Shown: in pieces, positions 1 to 6,599 of the stretch
Position numbering within the stretch: the first letter of the stretch is position 1
Layout of the letters: every line of letters starts with the position of its first letter
Origin: a virus
Length of the DNA: 32,640 nt
Reading direction: 5' to 3' (one strand)
IMG/VR virus record: IMGVR_UViG_3300006802_000299
Location: 1-32,640 of that record
Position numbers and translations under genes: made by a program
The notes under the pieces: model-generated
Told to the model about the DNA's origin: nothing
The model's input: only the letters and a program-made list of their open reading frames with translations
The model's database searches: none

Positions 1-854
1 CCACTTGACCCAGAAGCGCCAGATGTACCACTGGAGCCGCTTGTTCCGCTAGTCCCATCTGTGCCAGAAGTTCCTGACGTTCCAGAGGTACCCGAGGTTC
101 CACTAGTTCCACTTGATCCAGAGGTGCCGCTAGAACCGTTTCCTGCACCACCACTCGTTCCACTAGAACCACTGGTTCCTGACGTGCCACTAGAGCCTGA
201 TGTTCCATCGGTCCCGCTAGTTCCTGAAGTGCCAGACGTTCCCGATGTTCCTGACGATCCAGAAGTCCCACTAGTTCCGCTTGTACCAGAGGTGCCGCTA
301 GAACCGTTTCCTGCACCACCACTCGTTCCACTAGAACCACTGGTTCCTGACGAGCCGCTTGTGCCAGACGTGCCATCAGTTCCACTAGTGCCAGACGTGC
401 CAGATGTTCCAGATGTTCCAGATGAGCCACTCGTTCCAGATGAACCACCAGCACCAGTTGTTCCACTTGTCCCAGCAGTTCCGCTTGAACCCGAAGTTCC
501 ACTTGTTCCAGAAGATCCATCTACGCCAAGAGTTCCGCTAGTTCCACTGGAACCGCTTGTACCTGAAGTTCCTGATGTGCCACTTGATCCATTGTTACCA
601 CTGGTTCCGCTAGATCCATTTGAACCACTTGTACCGCTCGTGCCTGACGAACCATCAATGCCACTTGTACCAGATGATCCACTAGTTCCGCTTGTACCAG
701 ATGATCCAGAAGTTCCTGAAGAACCTCCACCGCCACCAGCACCGCTAGTTCCAGATGTACCGCTGCTACCGCTTGAACCGCTTGAACCGCTAGTTCCTGA
801 CGAACCAGACGTTCCACTAAGCGAGGGTAGACGTTCTTGAAGGATCTTTCTCAT
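1..854 (-). CDS. Collagen-like Gly-X-Y repeat virion or fibre protein, 3' end outside window
   Basis: The minus strand is open from an ATG at 854 to the left edge, giving 284 visible residues; the C-terminus is missing. After a short leader (MRKILQERLPSLS) almost the whole protein is G-X-Y triplets, mainly GTS and GSS, with rare GID, GNN, GVD, GAG and a short poly-Gly patch. Such repeats in phages usually form trimeric collagen-like fibre shafts; a role as surface fibre is inferred. The start overlaps the stop of the upstream gene as TAATG, so translation is probably coupled. The codon-level repeat makes the opposite strand open too (Pro/Val-rich), but that is a shadow. The product's tip, which would tell its function, lies outside the window. 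Confidence 0.8.
   Translation of the reverse strand, partial: MRKILQERLPSLSGTSGSSGTSGSSGSSGSSGTSGTSGAGGGGGSSGTSGSSGTSGTSGSSGTSGIDGSSGTSGTSGSNGSSGTSGNNGSSGTSGTSGTSGSSGTSGTLGVDGSSGTSGTSGSSGTAGTSGTTGAGGSSGTSGSSGTSGTSGTSGTSGTDGTSGTSGSSGTSGSSGTSGGAGNGSSGTSGTSGTSGTSGSSGTSGTSGTSGTSGTDGTSGSSGTSGTSGSSGTSGGAGNGSSGTSGSSGTSGTSGTSGTSGTSGTDGTSGTSGSSGTSGASGSS
118..352 (-). repeat. 168-bp-offset segmental duplication inside the Gly-Thr-Ser gene
   Basis: Positions 118-184 and 286-352 are identical over 67 bp, with an offset of 168 bp (56 codons). The flanking 60 bases are clearly related but diverged. The offset is a multiple of three and keeps the Gly-X-Y phase. This fits recent internal expansion of the fibre shaft by recombination or slippage. 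Confidence 0.8.
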
Positions 855-1201
855 TACTCAATTCTATTTACATAACCATCCACATTCAACACACTGGCAG
901 TTGAGCCATACCCCCTGATTTCTAAAGCTCCATTTAACAATTTACCATCAACAATTAAATAGCGACCAGTCTTCGAAGGGATTGATAGCACCATCTCATC
1001 GGCACTCGTAGAGCCGCCCCACCTCAAAGTGAGCGTAACGGCCTCTGTATGAATATTTGTTACGTATAACCAGACTTCGTCAAAGGACGAAGAACCACTC
1101 ACAGCTGTATGAATCAGAGTCGGCGTGGAACTATTCGCATTCAGGGCTATTTGCTTGCCACTTGTGGACCCGCTTAAAATTCGTTTAGAGTAAGTAGCCA
1201 T
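854..1201 (-). CDS. Small virion-associated protein (115 aa), beta-rich
   Basis: The N-terminus reads MATYSKRILSGSTSGKQI, followed by alternating hydrophobic and polar stretches (FDEVWLYVTN, VTLTLRWGG, RYLIVDG) that suggest a compact beta-sandwich. Small proteins of this style are common beside tail-fibre genes of environmental tailed phages; this is recognition from memory and no named domain was identified. It lies 5 nt downstream of a short fibre gene and its stop overlaps the start of the collagen-like gene (TAATG). The three probably form one late operon. A role in the fibre base or as a head/tail accessory is inferred. Confidence 0.6.
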   Translation of the reverse strand: MATYSKRILSGSTSGKQIALNANSSTPTLIHTAVSGSSSFDEVWLYVTNIHTEAVTLTLRWGGSTSADEMVLSIPSKTGRYLIVDGKLLNGALEIRGYGSTASVLNVDGYVNRIE

Positions 1202-1206
1202 AATAA

Positions 1207-1722
1207 TTAGTTAAAAATCTGGTTAGCTAAAATGTTTTGATCGTTTGATGTTCCTGTTTTCATTATTACCCCTGTCTCTTGAGCGTAACCAGATGGATTT
1301 GTAGAAGGGTAGAAACCAGTATCAATGTAAGTTTGGGTATAATAATTCGAATTAACGAAGCCGCTCAGCGTTGCGACTAAACGTTCAAGGAAAGTTCCTG
1401 TCGCGTTAAACTCTGTTTCAGCAATGACAGTATCTCCATCCTTTAAAAGATAGGTAAAATTGCCAGTTCCATCAGTAACAATTAGATCTTTGCCAGAGAC
1501 ATGAAAATCTGCTGTTGGAGAAGTGAAGCCAAAAGCTAGCTTGCCCCCAGTAAAATAAAGATCAGATCCAGCAAAAGCATCGCCGCTTTTATACTGGACC
1601 TGACCATCTGAACCCGCAGGATTAGTAGATGAACCCGTCCACGGACCCATCACATCCAGAATGTATCCTGAAAACTCGGGCTTATTTACTTGGGTCAGTT
1701 GTATTAAGTTATAGTTCGGCAT
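1207..1722 (-). CDS. Short tail-fibre-like protein with MPNYNLIQ anchor
   Basis: The first 24 residues ([20 protein letters not shown] then ILDV) are nearly the same as those of the 762-residue collagen-like fibre at 17328-19616. The two proteins therefore probably dock on the same virion site. The middle resembles phage fibre stretches that carry DGQVQY and a segment like GFTSPTADFHV, known from proteins that end in an intramolecular chaperone. Here the protein stops at 171 residues with no chaperone domain. A TTACACTTAA element lies just upstream (1740-1753). It may be an adaptor, or a fibre whose tip is supplied by the following genes. Confidence 0.7.
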   Translation of the reverse strand: MPNYNLIQLTQVNKPEFSGYILDVMGPWTGSSTNPAGSDGQVQYKSGDAFAGSDLYFTGGKLAFGFTSPTADFHVSGKDLIVTDGTGNFTYLLKDGDTVIAETEFNATGTFLERLVATLSGFVNSNYYTQTYIDTGFYPSTNPSGYAQETGVIMKTGTSNDQNILANQIFN

Positions 1723-1739
1723 TATTTAAAACCCCCAAC

Positions 1740-1753
1740 TATATTACACTTAA
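1740..1753 (-). promoter_or_regulatory. TTACACTTAA-type late-promoter or operator candidate (site a)
   Basis: Read on the minus strand the site is TTAAGTGTAATATA, 17 nt upstream of the short-fibre ATG at 1722. It overlaps the stop codon of the gene at 1750-2160. It is one of a family of similar sites in front of leftward genes. Confidence 0.5.
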
Positions 1754-2160
1754 CCCAAGATTTGTTTCACCCTTTCTTCCATTTTAGCCAACTCTTCTGG
1801 GCTAAGCTGGTTGGCGTCATCAAGGGGGTGCTTGTACTGAGAAGCGTGTCTTTTATGCTCGGCAATAAGCCTACGCTTTAATAGGTTGGTGTTGTCAATA
1901 GGAACCAAGCCAATTTTGGTAGCATGTTTATAGAGATCAGCGCGATTCAAGCCTGAGAGATAGTCCTTGTATTCTCCTTCGTCAAGAGTCTTGTATTTAC
2001 CGCCAGTTCCTCCATCGCCCCAAATTTGGGCCATAGTTACTGCTTTGTATTTCTTACCCTCTTCGTCTCTGCCATGAATCTGAGTCATCTTGCTCAAACT
2101 AGCCTTGGCTTCCTTACGAGGGCGTCCTCTTCCTCTTTTTGATGTATTTTCGTTAGCCAT
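1750..2160 (-). CDS. AT-hook and SAP/Rho-N-like small protein
   Basis: A 136-residue protein. Residues 9-16 (RGRGRPRK) form a classic AT-hook that binds the DNA minor groove. Residues from about 72 to 106 (LNRADLYKHATKIGLVP, then LLKRRLIAEHKR) resemble the two-helix SAP/HeH/Rho-N fold found in several phage structural and DNA-binding proteins. It follows the major capsid terminator, so it needs its own promoter: TATAATAG plus a GGAAAAGG ribosome site precede the ATG. A DNA-organising or capsid-internal role is inferred. No family name is certain. Confidence 0.6.
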   Translation of the reverse strand: MANENTSKRGRGRPRKEAKASLSKMTQIHGRDEEGKKYKAVTMAQIWGDGGTGGKYKTLDEGEYKDYLSGLNRADLYKHATKIGLVPIDNTNLLKRRLIAEHKRHASQYKHPLDDANQLSPEELAKMEERVKQILG

Positions 2161-2205
2161 AATAATCCTTTTCCTTTCTATTATAGATTGGTTTGTCTAA
2201 AGACT

Positions 2206-2239
2206 AAAAAAAAACTAGGAGGGGTTAGCCTCCTAGCTT
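2206..2239 (-). terminator. Rho-independent terminator after major capsid gene
   Basis: Read leftward, an 8-bp perfect stem CTAGGAGG/CCTCCTAG (2236-2229 with 2222-2215) closes a 6-nt loop and is followed by nine T residues (2214-2206). It lies just past the capsid gene stop codon and is the clearest terminator in the window. Confidence 0.9.
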
Positions 2240-2265
2240 TTGTGAAGATAGATGTTAAGTAAAAC

Positions 2266-3447
2266 TTAGACAATGATACCACTGATGGCACGTCCGTCAA
2301 GACAGACACGGCCTTCTTCAAGGTGACCCCAGAAGCCAGCCTTATCCACACGGGACAAGTTGAACTGGTCATCAGGAAGCACTTGGAAGGTAGCTCCAGT
2401 GTCCTCAGTCATGTCGTGACCGCCACGAGCGACTGGACGGATGAAAGCTCCACGGGTGTTGTCAACTGCGACACAGACCTCGTCTGTTGCGCTGCTGAAC
2501 GCGGAACCGCCAGTACCATCAAGCTTCGCCCAAGAGGTTGCGCCTGCGTAGGTGTCGAACAAGTCGTTGTACTTCTTGTTGATACCGAATTCAATCAACT
2601 TAACAATGTTGACTCCGTAGATGTTCTGCATTCCAGCGTTGCGGAAGATTTCCTCACGCATTGACTCTGGAAGAGGGACGCTTGAGTCAGCATAACCGGC
2701 AGTGTCGGTACCGCTAAGCACACCGGCCTTAGTGTTCAATGGGTTGAACGCGAACGCTCTGATCTGACCAACAATCTCTGGGGAGACGTAAAGGTCAGTT
2801 GGACCATTGGAGAACACCTCGGTTGGGGTGTTACCGGAGTAAGACTCGTTAAGACGGTCGTGACGAGTCATAAGATCGTTAAGATCGTTGATGACGAAAG
2901 AGTTTGCGGTGTTCGCACGAATAGCGTGACGAAGGGCGGAACCATTCTTAGGAGTGGTAGATGCCTCGCCAAGTGCCTTCATGATAACGGACCATGCATT
3001 CTTTTCCTGCTCGATCAAAACCTCGTTGATCATACGCTCGACTGCGCCAGAGATAACGTCAAGACGGCTCTTACGCGCATAACGCTTGTTGAAGGAAACT
3101 GCTGAATCAAGAGTGTAAGTCATAAACTTCATCTCTTGGTTACCAGTTACCTGTGAGGTAGGAAGACCGCCAGCCATGTGCTGTGACCAAACAGTGACGT
3201 AGCCGTCAAGCTCGCCGTAGTAAAGATCAAGCGGGTAGCTTGGTGAATCATCCTCGTCGTATGGAGCGTCTTGGTAAATCGCAGAAGCGGTACCCTTGGT
3301 CATCAAAACCTTCTGAATGACTGGGCCAAGAAACGCTGCCAACGCCTGCTGTGCGTCCATAGAAACCTGAGTGTTCTTGGAGCCGATAGCGTTAACCAGA
3401 GCGATCTGCTGTGGTGTTTCCTTTAATTTAAAAGTTGCTTTCTTCAT
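2266..3447 (-). CDS. Major capsid protein (HK97-fold type)
   Basis: A 393-residue protein in the expected place after protease/scaffold and decoration genes, with a strong AGGAG ribosome site and a dedicated terminator, as for an abundant virion protein. The segment around NKRYARKSRLDVIS (about residues 118-132) followed by a long amphipathic helix is typical of tailed-phage capsid proteins. A possible T4-type prohead cleavage site (L-K-E) lies at residues 8-10. The next 45 residues (TPQQIALVNAIG, then LGPVIQKVL) reappear in a separate small protein at 31512-31763. The C-terminus ends RAISGIIV. Family assignment rests on context and general resemblance. Confidence 0.82.
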   Translation of the reverse strand: MKKATFKLKETPQQIALVNAIGSKNTQVSMDAQQALAAFLGPVIQKVLMTKGTASAIYQDAPYDEDDSPSYPLDLYYGELDGYVTVWSQHMAGGLPTSQVTGNQEMKFMTYTLDSAVSFNKRYARKSRLDVISGAVERMINEVLIEQEKNAWSVIMKALGEASTTPKNGSALRHAIRANTANSFVINDLNDLMTRHDRLNESYSGNTPTEVFSNGPTDLYVSPEIVGQIRAFAFNPLNTKAGVLSGTDTAGYADSSVPLPESMREEIFRNAGMQNIYGVNIVKLIEFGINKKYNDLFDTYAGATSWAKLDGTGGSAFSSATDEVCVAVDNTRGAFIRPVARGGHDMTEDTGATFQVLPDDQFNLSRVDKAGFWGHLEEGRVCLDGRAISGIIV

Positions 3448-3481
3448 GTATAATTCTCCTATTGTTTTCTAGATAACTAAA

Positions 3482-4063
3482 TTATCTGATGTCAAGGCTG
3501 ATAAGCACCCATCCGTTGCTGTCCTTGGAGCCAAGGGCGCGTCCAACAACAGTTGCGTCGTCATCAAGGTCGCCGTTGTGAGCGTTGGCCGCGATGGACT
3601 CGATAACACCGTCTGGGCCAGCGTAAAGTACGTCACCAGCGGTAACCGCACCAGTAATTCCTGAGTAAAGGAACCTACCACGGGTAACCAAAGGCATCGC
3701 CTGTCCAGAGATAACTGCTTCAATTTCCTGTTGCTTGCGAGGGTTGAACTTCAACTGCTCGCCGTTCTCGTCGACTTCCTTAAGATCGAAAAGGGTCATT
3801 CCTACGACCGCATCACCAGTTCCAGCAGCAGTAACCTTAGCGGTAACACCATATCTCTGAGAGACAGTGTTGCCATAGGTTGCGCCCGGGGAACCAAGCA
3901 TTTCGGTAGGGTCTTGGTCAGCAGTCCAGCCAGAGCCGACAAGCTTAACAAGAAGTCCCTTGTTCTGAGGAATAGATCCGCCACCATCTAAAGTGTAGAA
4001 TGGAATTACGTCTTTAGGATCAACGTCCTGTAATGGTCTAAGTGTTTGATTTTCTCCTGCCAT
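3482..4063 (-). CDS. Putative head decoration or capsid-stabilising protein
   Basis: A 193-residue protein between the protease/scaffold and capsid genes, the usual place of decoration proteins. It has a Gly-rich beta pattern (VTRGRFLYSGITGAVTAGD, LYAGPDGVIE, VVGRALG) like the SH3/beta-tulip decoration family, in which a parameter such as 'AGDVLYAGPDG' is common. The ribosome site AATAGGAGAAT is the same as that before the capsid gene, pointing to matched high expression. It could instead be a head-completion protein. Function is inferred from position and fold impression. Confidence 0.62.
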   Translation of the reverse strand: MAGENQTLRPLQDVDPKDVIPFYTLDGGGSIPQNKGLLVKLVGSGWTADQDPTEMLGSPGATYGNTVSQRYGVTAKVTAAGTGDAVVGMTLFDLKEVDENGEQLKFNPRKQQEIEAVISGQAMPLVTRGRFLYSGITGAVTAGDVLYAGPDGVIESIAANAHNGDLDDDATVVGRALGSKDSNGWVLISLDIR

Positions 4064-4102
4064 AATATTCTCCTATTATTTAAAGTCTATATGTGTTGTT
4101 AA

Positions 4103-4690
4103 TTAAGCAAGTGTCAAGTCTTCTTCCTTAAGTGCGTCAGCCCATTTATTCTTAGGCTTAGACGCCTCAGAAGAGTTAGGAATCTTAACGTCCTTCTTTT
4201 CGCCGTTGTCGATTGCGTCTTCAACAGTCTTGGAAGCGTCAGACTCTTTCTTATCTTCAGCTTTTTTGGTGAAAGGCTTCATGAATACAGCCATACCTTC
4301 CTGCCATGCGGTGTAATCTTCGTCGGACTCAACAGACTGAAGCTGCTTAGCAAGAACTTTACGAATATCATCGTTAAGGTCGTAGGTTGCGTCAAGAGAA
4401 GCCATTCTCTCGTTGAATTTCTCTGCCTTCTCAGCAGCAGCCTTTTCTTCCTGAAGGGATGCAAGGTTGTTCTTAAGATCCTCGATCTCTTTCTTAGCTG
4501 CTTCAAAGTCGGTGTTCATTTTCTCAAAGTTTGCTTCAGCTACCTCAAGAGCTTCCTTAGCAGCCTTCTTCTCGGCCTCGTACTTATCGGAGGCTTCCTG
4601 AATCTGTTCGCTAAGATAATCCCTCACGGCAGAAGCTTGAAGCTCCTTCATGGAATCTTGGTTAATCTGATCTAAGCTAGTGATTTTCAT
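4103..4690 (-). other. Possible nested scaffold reading frame (internal start)
   Basis: Codon 376 of the protease-scaffold gene is ATG (4690-4688) and begins MKITSLDQINQDSMKELQ, just after the low-complexity linker. AGAAG and AAGAA purine stretches precede it. Initiation here would give a 195-residue scaffold without protease, as with lambda C/Nu3. The sequence allows this but does not prove it. Confidence 0.4.
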
Positions 4691-5815
4691 AATTTTATTC
4701 TTGCTTCTAGTTTCAATTACATCGGTTTTATTAGAATGTGAAATATTTTTTTCTGAATTGTTGATTTTTTTATTTTGAGCTTCCTCAATGAGACTGTTAC
4801 GGAACTCATCAAGGGTCATTTTTTGTTCCACAAGATACTGATTAAGACATTCCAAAATCTGCTTAGGAGTGAAGTAGGAAGCTTCGCCTTCTTCCTTTTT
4901 AAAAGGGTTTTCCTTCTTCTTCTCGCCGTTCTTCTTGTCTTTATCGTTCTTGTCCTTCTTATCCTTGCTATCCTTGCTATCCTTGTCTTTCTTTCCATCA
5001 TTGGATTCGTCATGATTTTTGTATTGTGCTTCAGCCTCTTCTTTTGCGTCATCATCCTGATTCAATTCTTGATTAGTCTTAGGAGTTGCGATACCCAAAA
5101 CGTCAGCGGCAGGAGTTCCGGTCAAGCCAATACCCAATGGGACAATGTCTCCAACGGGCTTCCTGAACAGAATTTCTCCTTCTTCGCCCTGTGCCTCACC
5201 AAACTTATAGTTCTCACCAAGTCCAGCAATGACTTCAGGGTTGCGATAGATTGTGCAGTCTTCAAGGTTTTTGGATTCTCCATTTGCCTTTGCTAGTTCG
5301 AATTCGGCAAAGCCCAACTCCCAACTAGCGGAAATGCTACCAAATCTCATAGAGGTAGGATCGGAGCTATCTTCAATAGTATCGGCCAATCTCTGATCAG
5401 CAATACGCCAGATAACACCCCCAAGAACAACATTGAAAGGCTTGTTTGAACCCTTCACTTCGTCTTCGGTCAATGGCTTATCAGTTCCGAATTCGCTGAA
5501 TGCAGAACTAAGAATAACACCAATAATCTTGGAACGATCATGTTCGATATTGATTGGTTTGTTTACAAAATTTTGGTGACAAGCAACAGTTTCCTCAGTT
5601 CCTAAAATATCACCATTAGCATTTGCTCTGTTGGCGACGAAGGCATTGAAAGCCACAGGAAGGATGTCGATGTTCGCCTCAGTATCTAGATCAGGAACAA
5701 ATTTTCCAACATCTAAAAGGGACGCAATTGCAAGATATTTATCCTTCTCCTTAGAAACAATAGGCTTCACAGGAGAACTGCCGCTCATATAGTATGGGAA
5801 CTTCTCAATCTTCAT
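4103..5815 (-). CDS. Prohead protease fused to assembly scaffold
   Basis: A 570-residue protein. The N-terminal ~230 residues look like a prohead maturation protease: the putative catalytic His is in NIEHDRSKIIGVIL (about residues 93-106) and the putative Ser is in MRFGSISASWEL (about 155-166). A highly charged Lys/Asp/Ser linker follows (about 270-310). Residues 376-570 are a coiled-coil, Glu/Lys/Ala-rich scaffold ending in LKEEDLTLA. Protease followed by scaffold in one reading frame is known in other phages. An internal ATG at 4690 with a methionine-led scaffold start may yield scaffold alone. A TTACACTTAA site lies just before the start. The protein sits immediately upstream of the decoration and capsid genes. 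Confidence 0.78.
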   Translation of the reverse strand: MKIEKFPYYMSGSSPVKPIVSKEKDKYLAIASLLDVGKFVPDLDTEANIDILPVAFNAFVANRANANGDILGTEETVACHQNFVNKPINIEHDRSKIIGVILSSAFSEFGTDKPLTEDEVKGSNKPFNVVLGGVIWRIADQRLADTIEDSSDPTSMRFGSISASWELGFAEFELAKANGESKNLEDCTIYRNPEVIAGLGENYKFGEAQGEEGEILFRKPVGDIVPLGIGLTGTPAADVLGIATPKTNQELNQDDDAKEEAEAQYKNHDESNDGKKDKDSKDSKDKKDKNDKDKKNGEKKKENPFKKEEGEASYFTPKQILECLNQYLVEQKMTLDEFRNSLIEEAQNKKINNSEKNISHSNKTDVIETRSKNKIMKITSLDQINQDSMKELQASAVRDYLSEQIQEASDKYEAEKKAAKEALEVAEANFEKMNTDFEAAKKEIEDLKNNLASLQEEKAAAEKAEKFNERMASLDATYDLNDDIRKVLAKQLQSVESDEDYTAWQEGMAVFMKPFTKKAEDKKESDASKTVEDAIDNGEKKDVKIPNSSEASKPKNKWADALKEEDLTLA

Positions 5816-5824
5816 TTCATTAAT

Positions 5825-5836
5825 ATTTACACTTAA
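5825..5836 (-). promoter_or_regulatory. TTACACTTAA-type site before protease-scaffold (site b)
   Basis: On the minus strand the site reads TTAAGTGTAAAT and ends 9 nt before the ATG at 5815, in the short gap after the previous gene. It belongs to the same site family as those at 1740, 6562, 10667, 14657, 19662 and 31301. Confidence 0.45.
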
Positions 5837-5837
5837 A

Positions 5838-6554
5838 TTACAGTAAATTTTTCAAAAAAGAAACATCCACGCCGTCATCCTCTAAATAAATATCATGAAT
5901 GGAATTAAAATCCCACCCATCTAGATCGGCGTCTTTCAAGACTTGAGATGCCAATGACAAGTCCTGCTCGGATATTTCGAAGTCGAAGAAATCAACAACA
6001 CCATCCTTCTCAACGCCGCTTTCCGCAAGAATATTAACGTCCTCTTCAAAGGCAACGCCCTTCTTGTTTTTATTTGCGTTCAAAAAAGCATAAACTCTGG
6101 CAAGCGCCCACTGGGAACGAGATACCTCTTCATTTCTAACAAAGTAAGTATTTGCGCCAGATCTATAAATTCTTTTGAGAAGATTGATATTGACTGGAAT
6201 CTTGTTGGTTTGGTTGAAAGCAGCTACCTCCCTGTCTAAAATCTCCAGCAGCTTACTTGAAAATTCAACGGAATCCTTGTGAGAAGAAATGACCTGTCTG
6301 CCCTTACGGGAAAGATCATTTAGTTTAGTAATGAGGGATTCCTGAGTTGCACCCGGCGCATATTTCAAAACCTCCTTGGCGTCTCCAACTGGCGCGGCGA
6401 TGACAATCTCATGGTAAGATGCGGAAAGACCCAACTTCTCAGAAGCTTTAACGGCTTCTTCAGGTGTATCATAAAGGTGATCCTGAACAAGGTCTTTATC
6501 TGCACTAGCAGAGTAAAGTTTGTCAATTTTATCTGAAAAATCGAATTCTGGCAT
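5838..6554 (-). CDS. Unknown phage protein, 238 aa, possible head-module component
   Basis: No family was recognised. The protein is acidic, mostly helical, and ends DVSFLKNLL. It contains LKYAPGATQESLITKLNDLS and a segment RVYAFLNANKNKKG. It is the first gene after the DUF1501/PSCyt1 cassette and directly upstream of the protease-scaffold gene, separated by 22 nt. It has its own TTACACGTAA site just upstream. Similar-looking proteins sit beside capsid genes in marine phages, as far as I recall, but that is not a function. A structural or assembly role is inferred from location only. Confidence 0.55.
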   Translation of the reverse strand: MPEFDFSDKIDKLYSASADKDLVQDHLYDTPEEAVKASEKLGLSASYHEIVIAAPVGDAKEVLKYAPGATQESLITKLNDLSRKGRQVISSHKDSVEFSSKLLEILDREVAAFNQTNKIPVNINLLKRIYRSGANTYFVRNEEVSRSQWALARVYAFLNANKNKKGVAFEEDVNILAESGVEKDGVVDFFDFEISEQDLSLASQVLKDADLDGWDFNSIHDIYLEDDGVDVSFLKNLL

Positions 6555-6561
6555 CTTACGT

Positions 6562-6577
6562 TATATTACACGTAAAA
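6562..6577 (-). promoter_or_regulatory. TTACACGTAA site, best copy (site c)
   Basis: The minus strand reads TTTTACGTGTAATATA and ends 7 nt before the ATG at 6554. The core TTAC-AC-GTAA has 4-bp inverted arms. Together with TTACG at 6556-6560 it makes a wider imperfect dyad (TTACGT...ACGTAA). It lies in the 45-nt gap between the PSCyt1 gene stop and the next gene. Confidence 0.55.
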
Positions 6578-6599
6578 TGCAAAACATTAATAAAAAAGA

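Noticed and set aside
118-352. Repeat array resembling a CRISPR
   Set aside because: The repeats are coding triplets of a collagen-like protein. There are no unique spacers of even length and no cas genes.
521-817. Leftward 98-residue ORF in a second frame of the repeat region
   Set aside because: Low-complexity frame shadow of the same repeat; it begins inside the real gene and has no own ribosome site.
61-840. Rightward 259-residue Pro/Val/Leu-rich ORF
   Set aside because: It is the antisense of the Gly-Thr-Ser repeat gene. Repeated codons keep stops out of other frames. The leftward frame has a coupled start (TAATG) and a sensible protein.
4775-5296. Rightward ORF of 173 residues with strong hydrophobic stretches, apparently a membrane protein
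   Set aside because: It is antisense to the Lys/Asp-rich linker of the protease-scaffold gene; antisense of AAR codons gives Leu/Phe/Ser runs.
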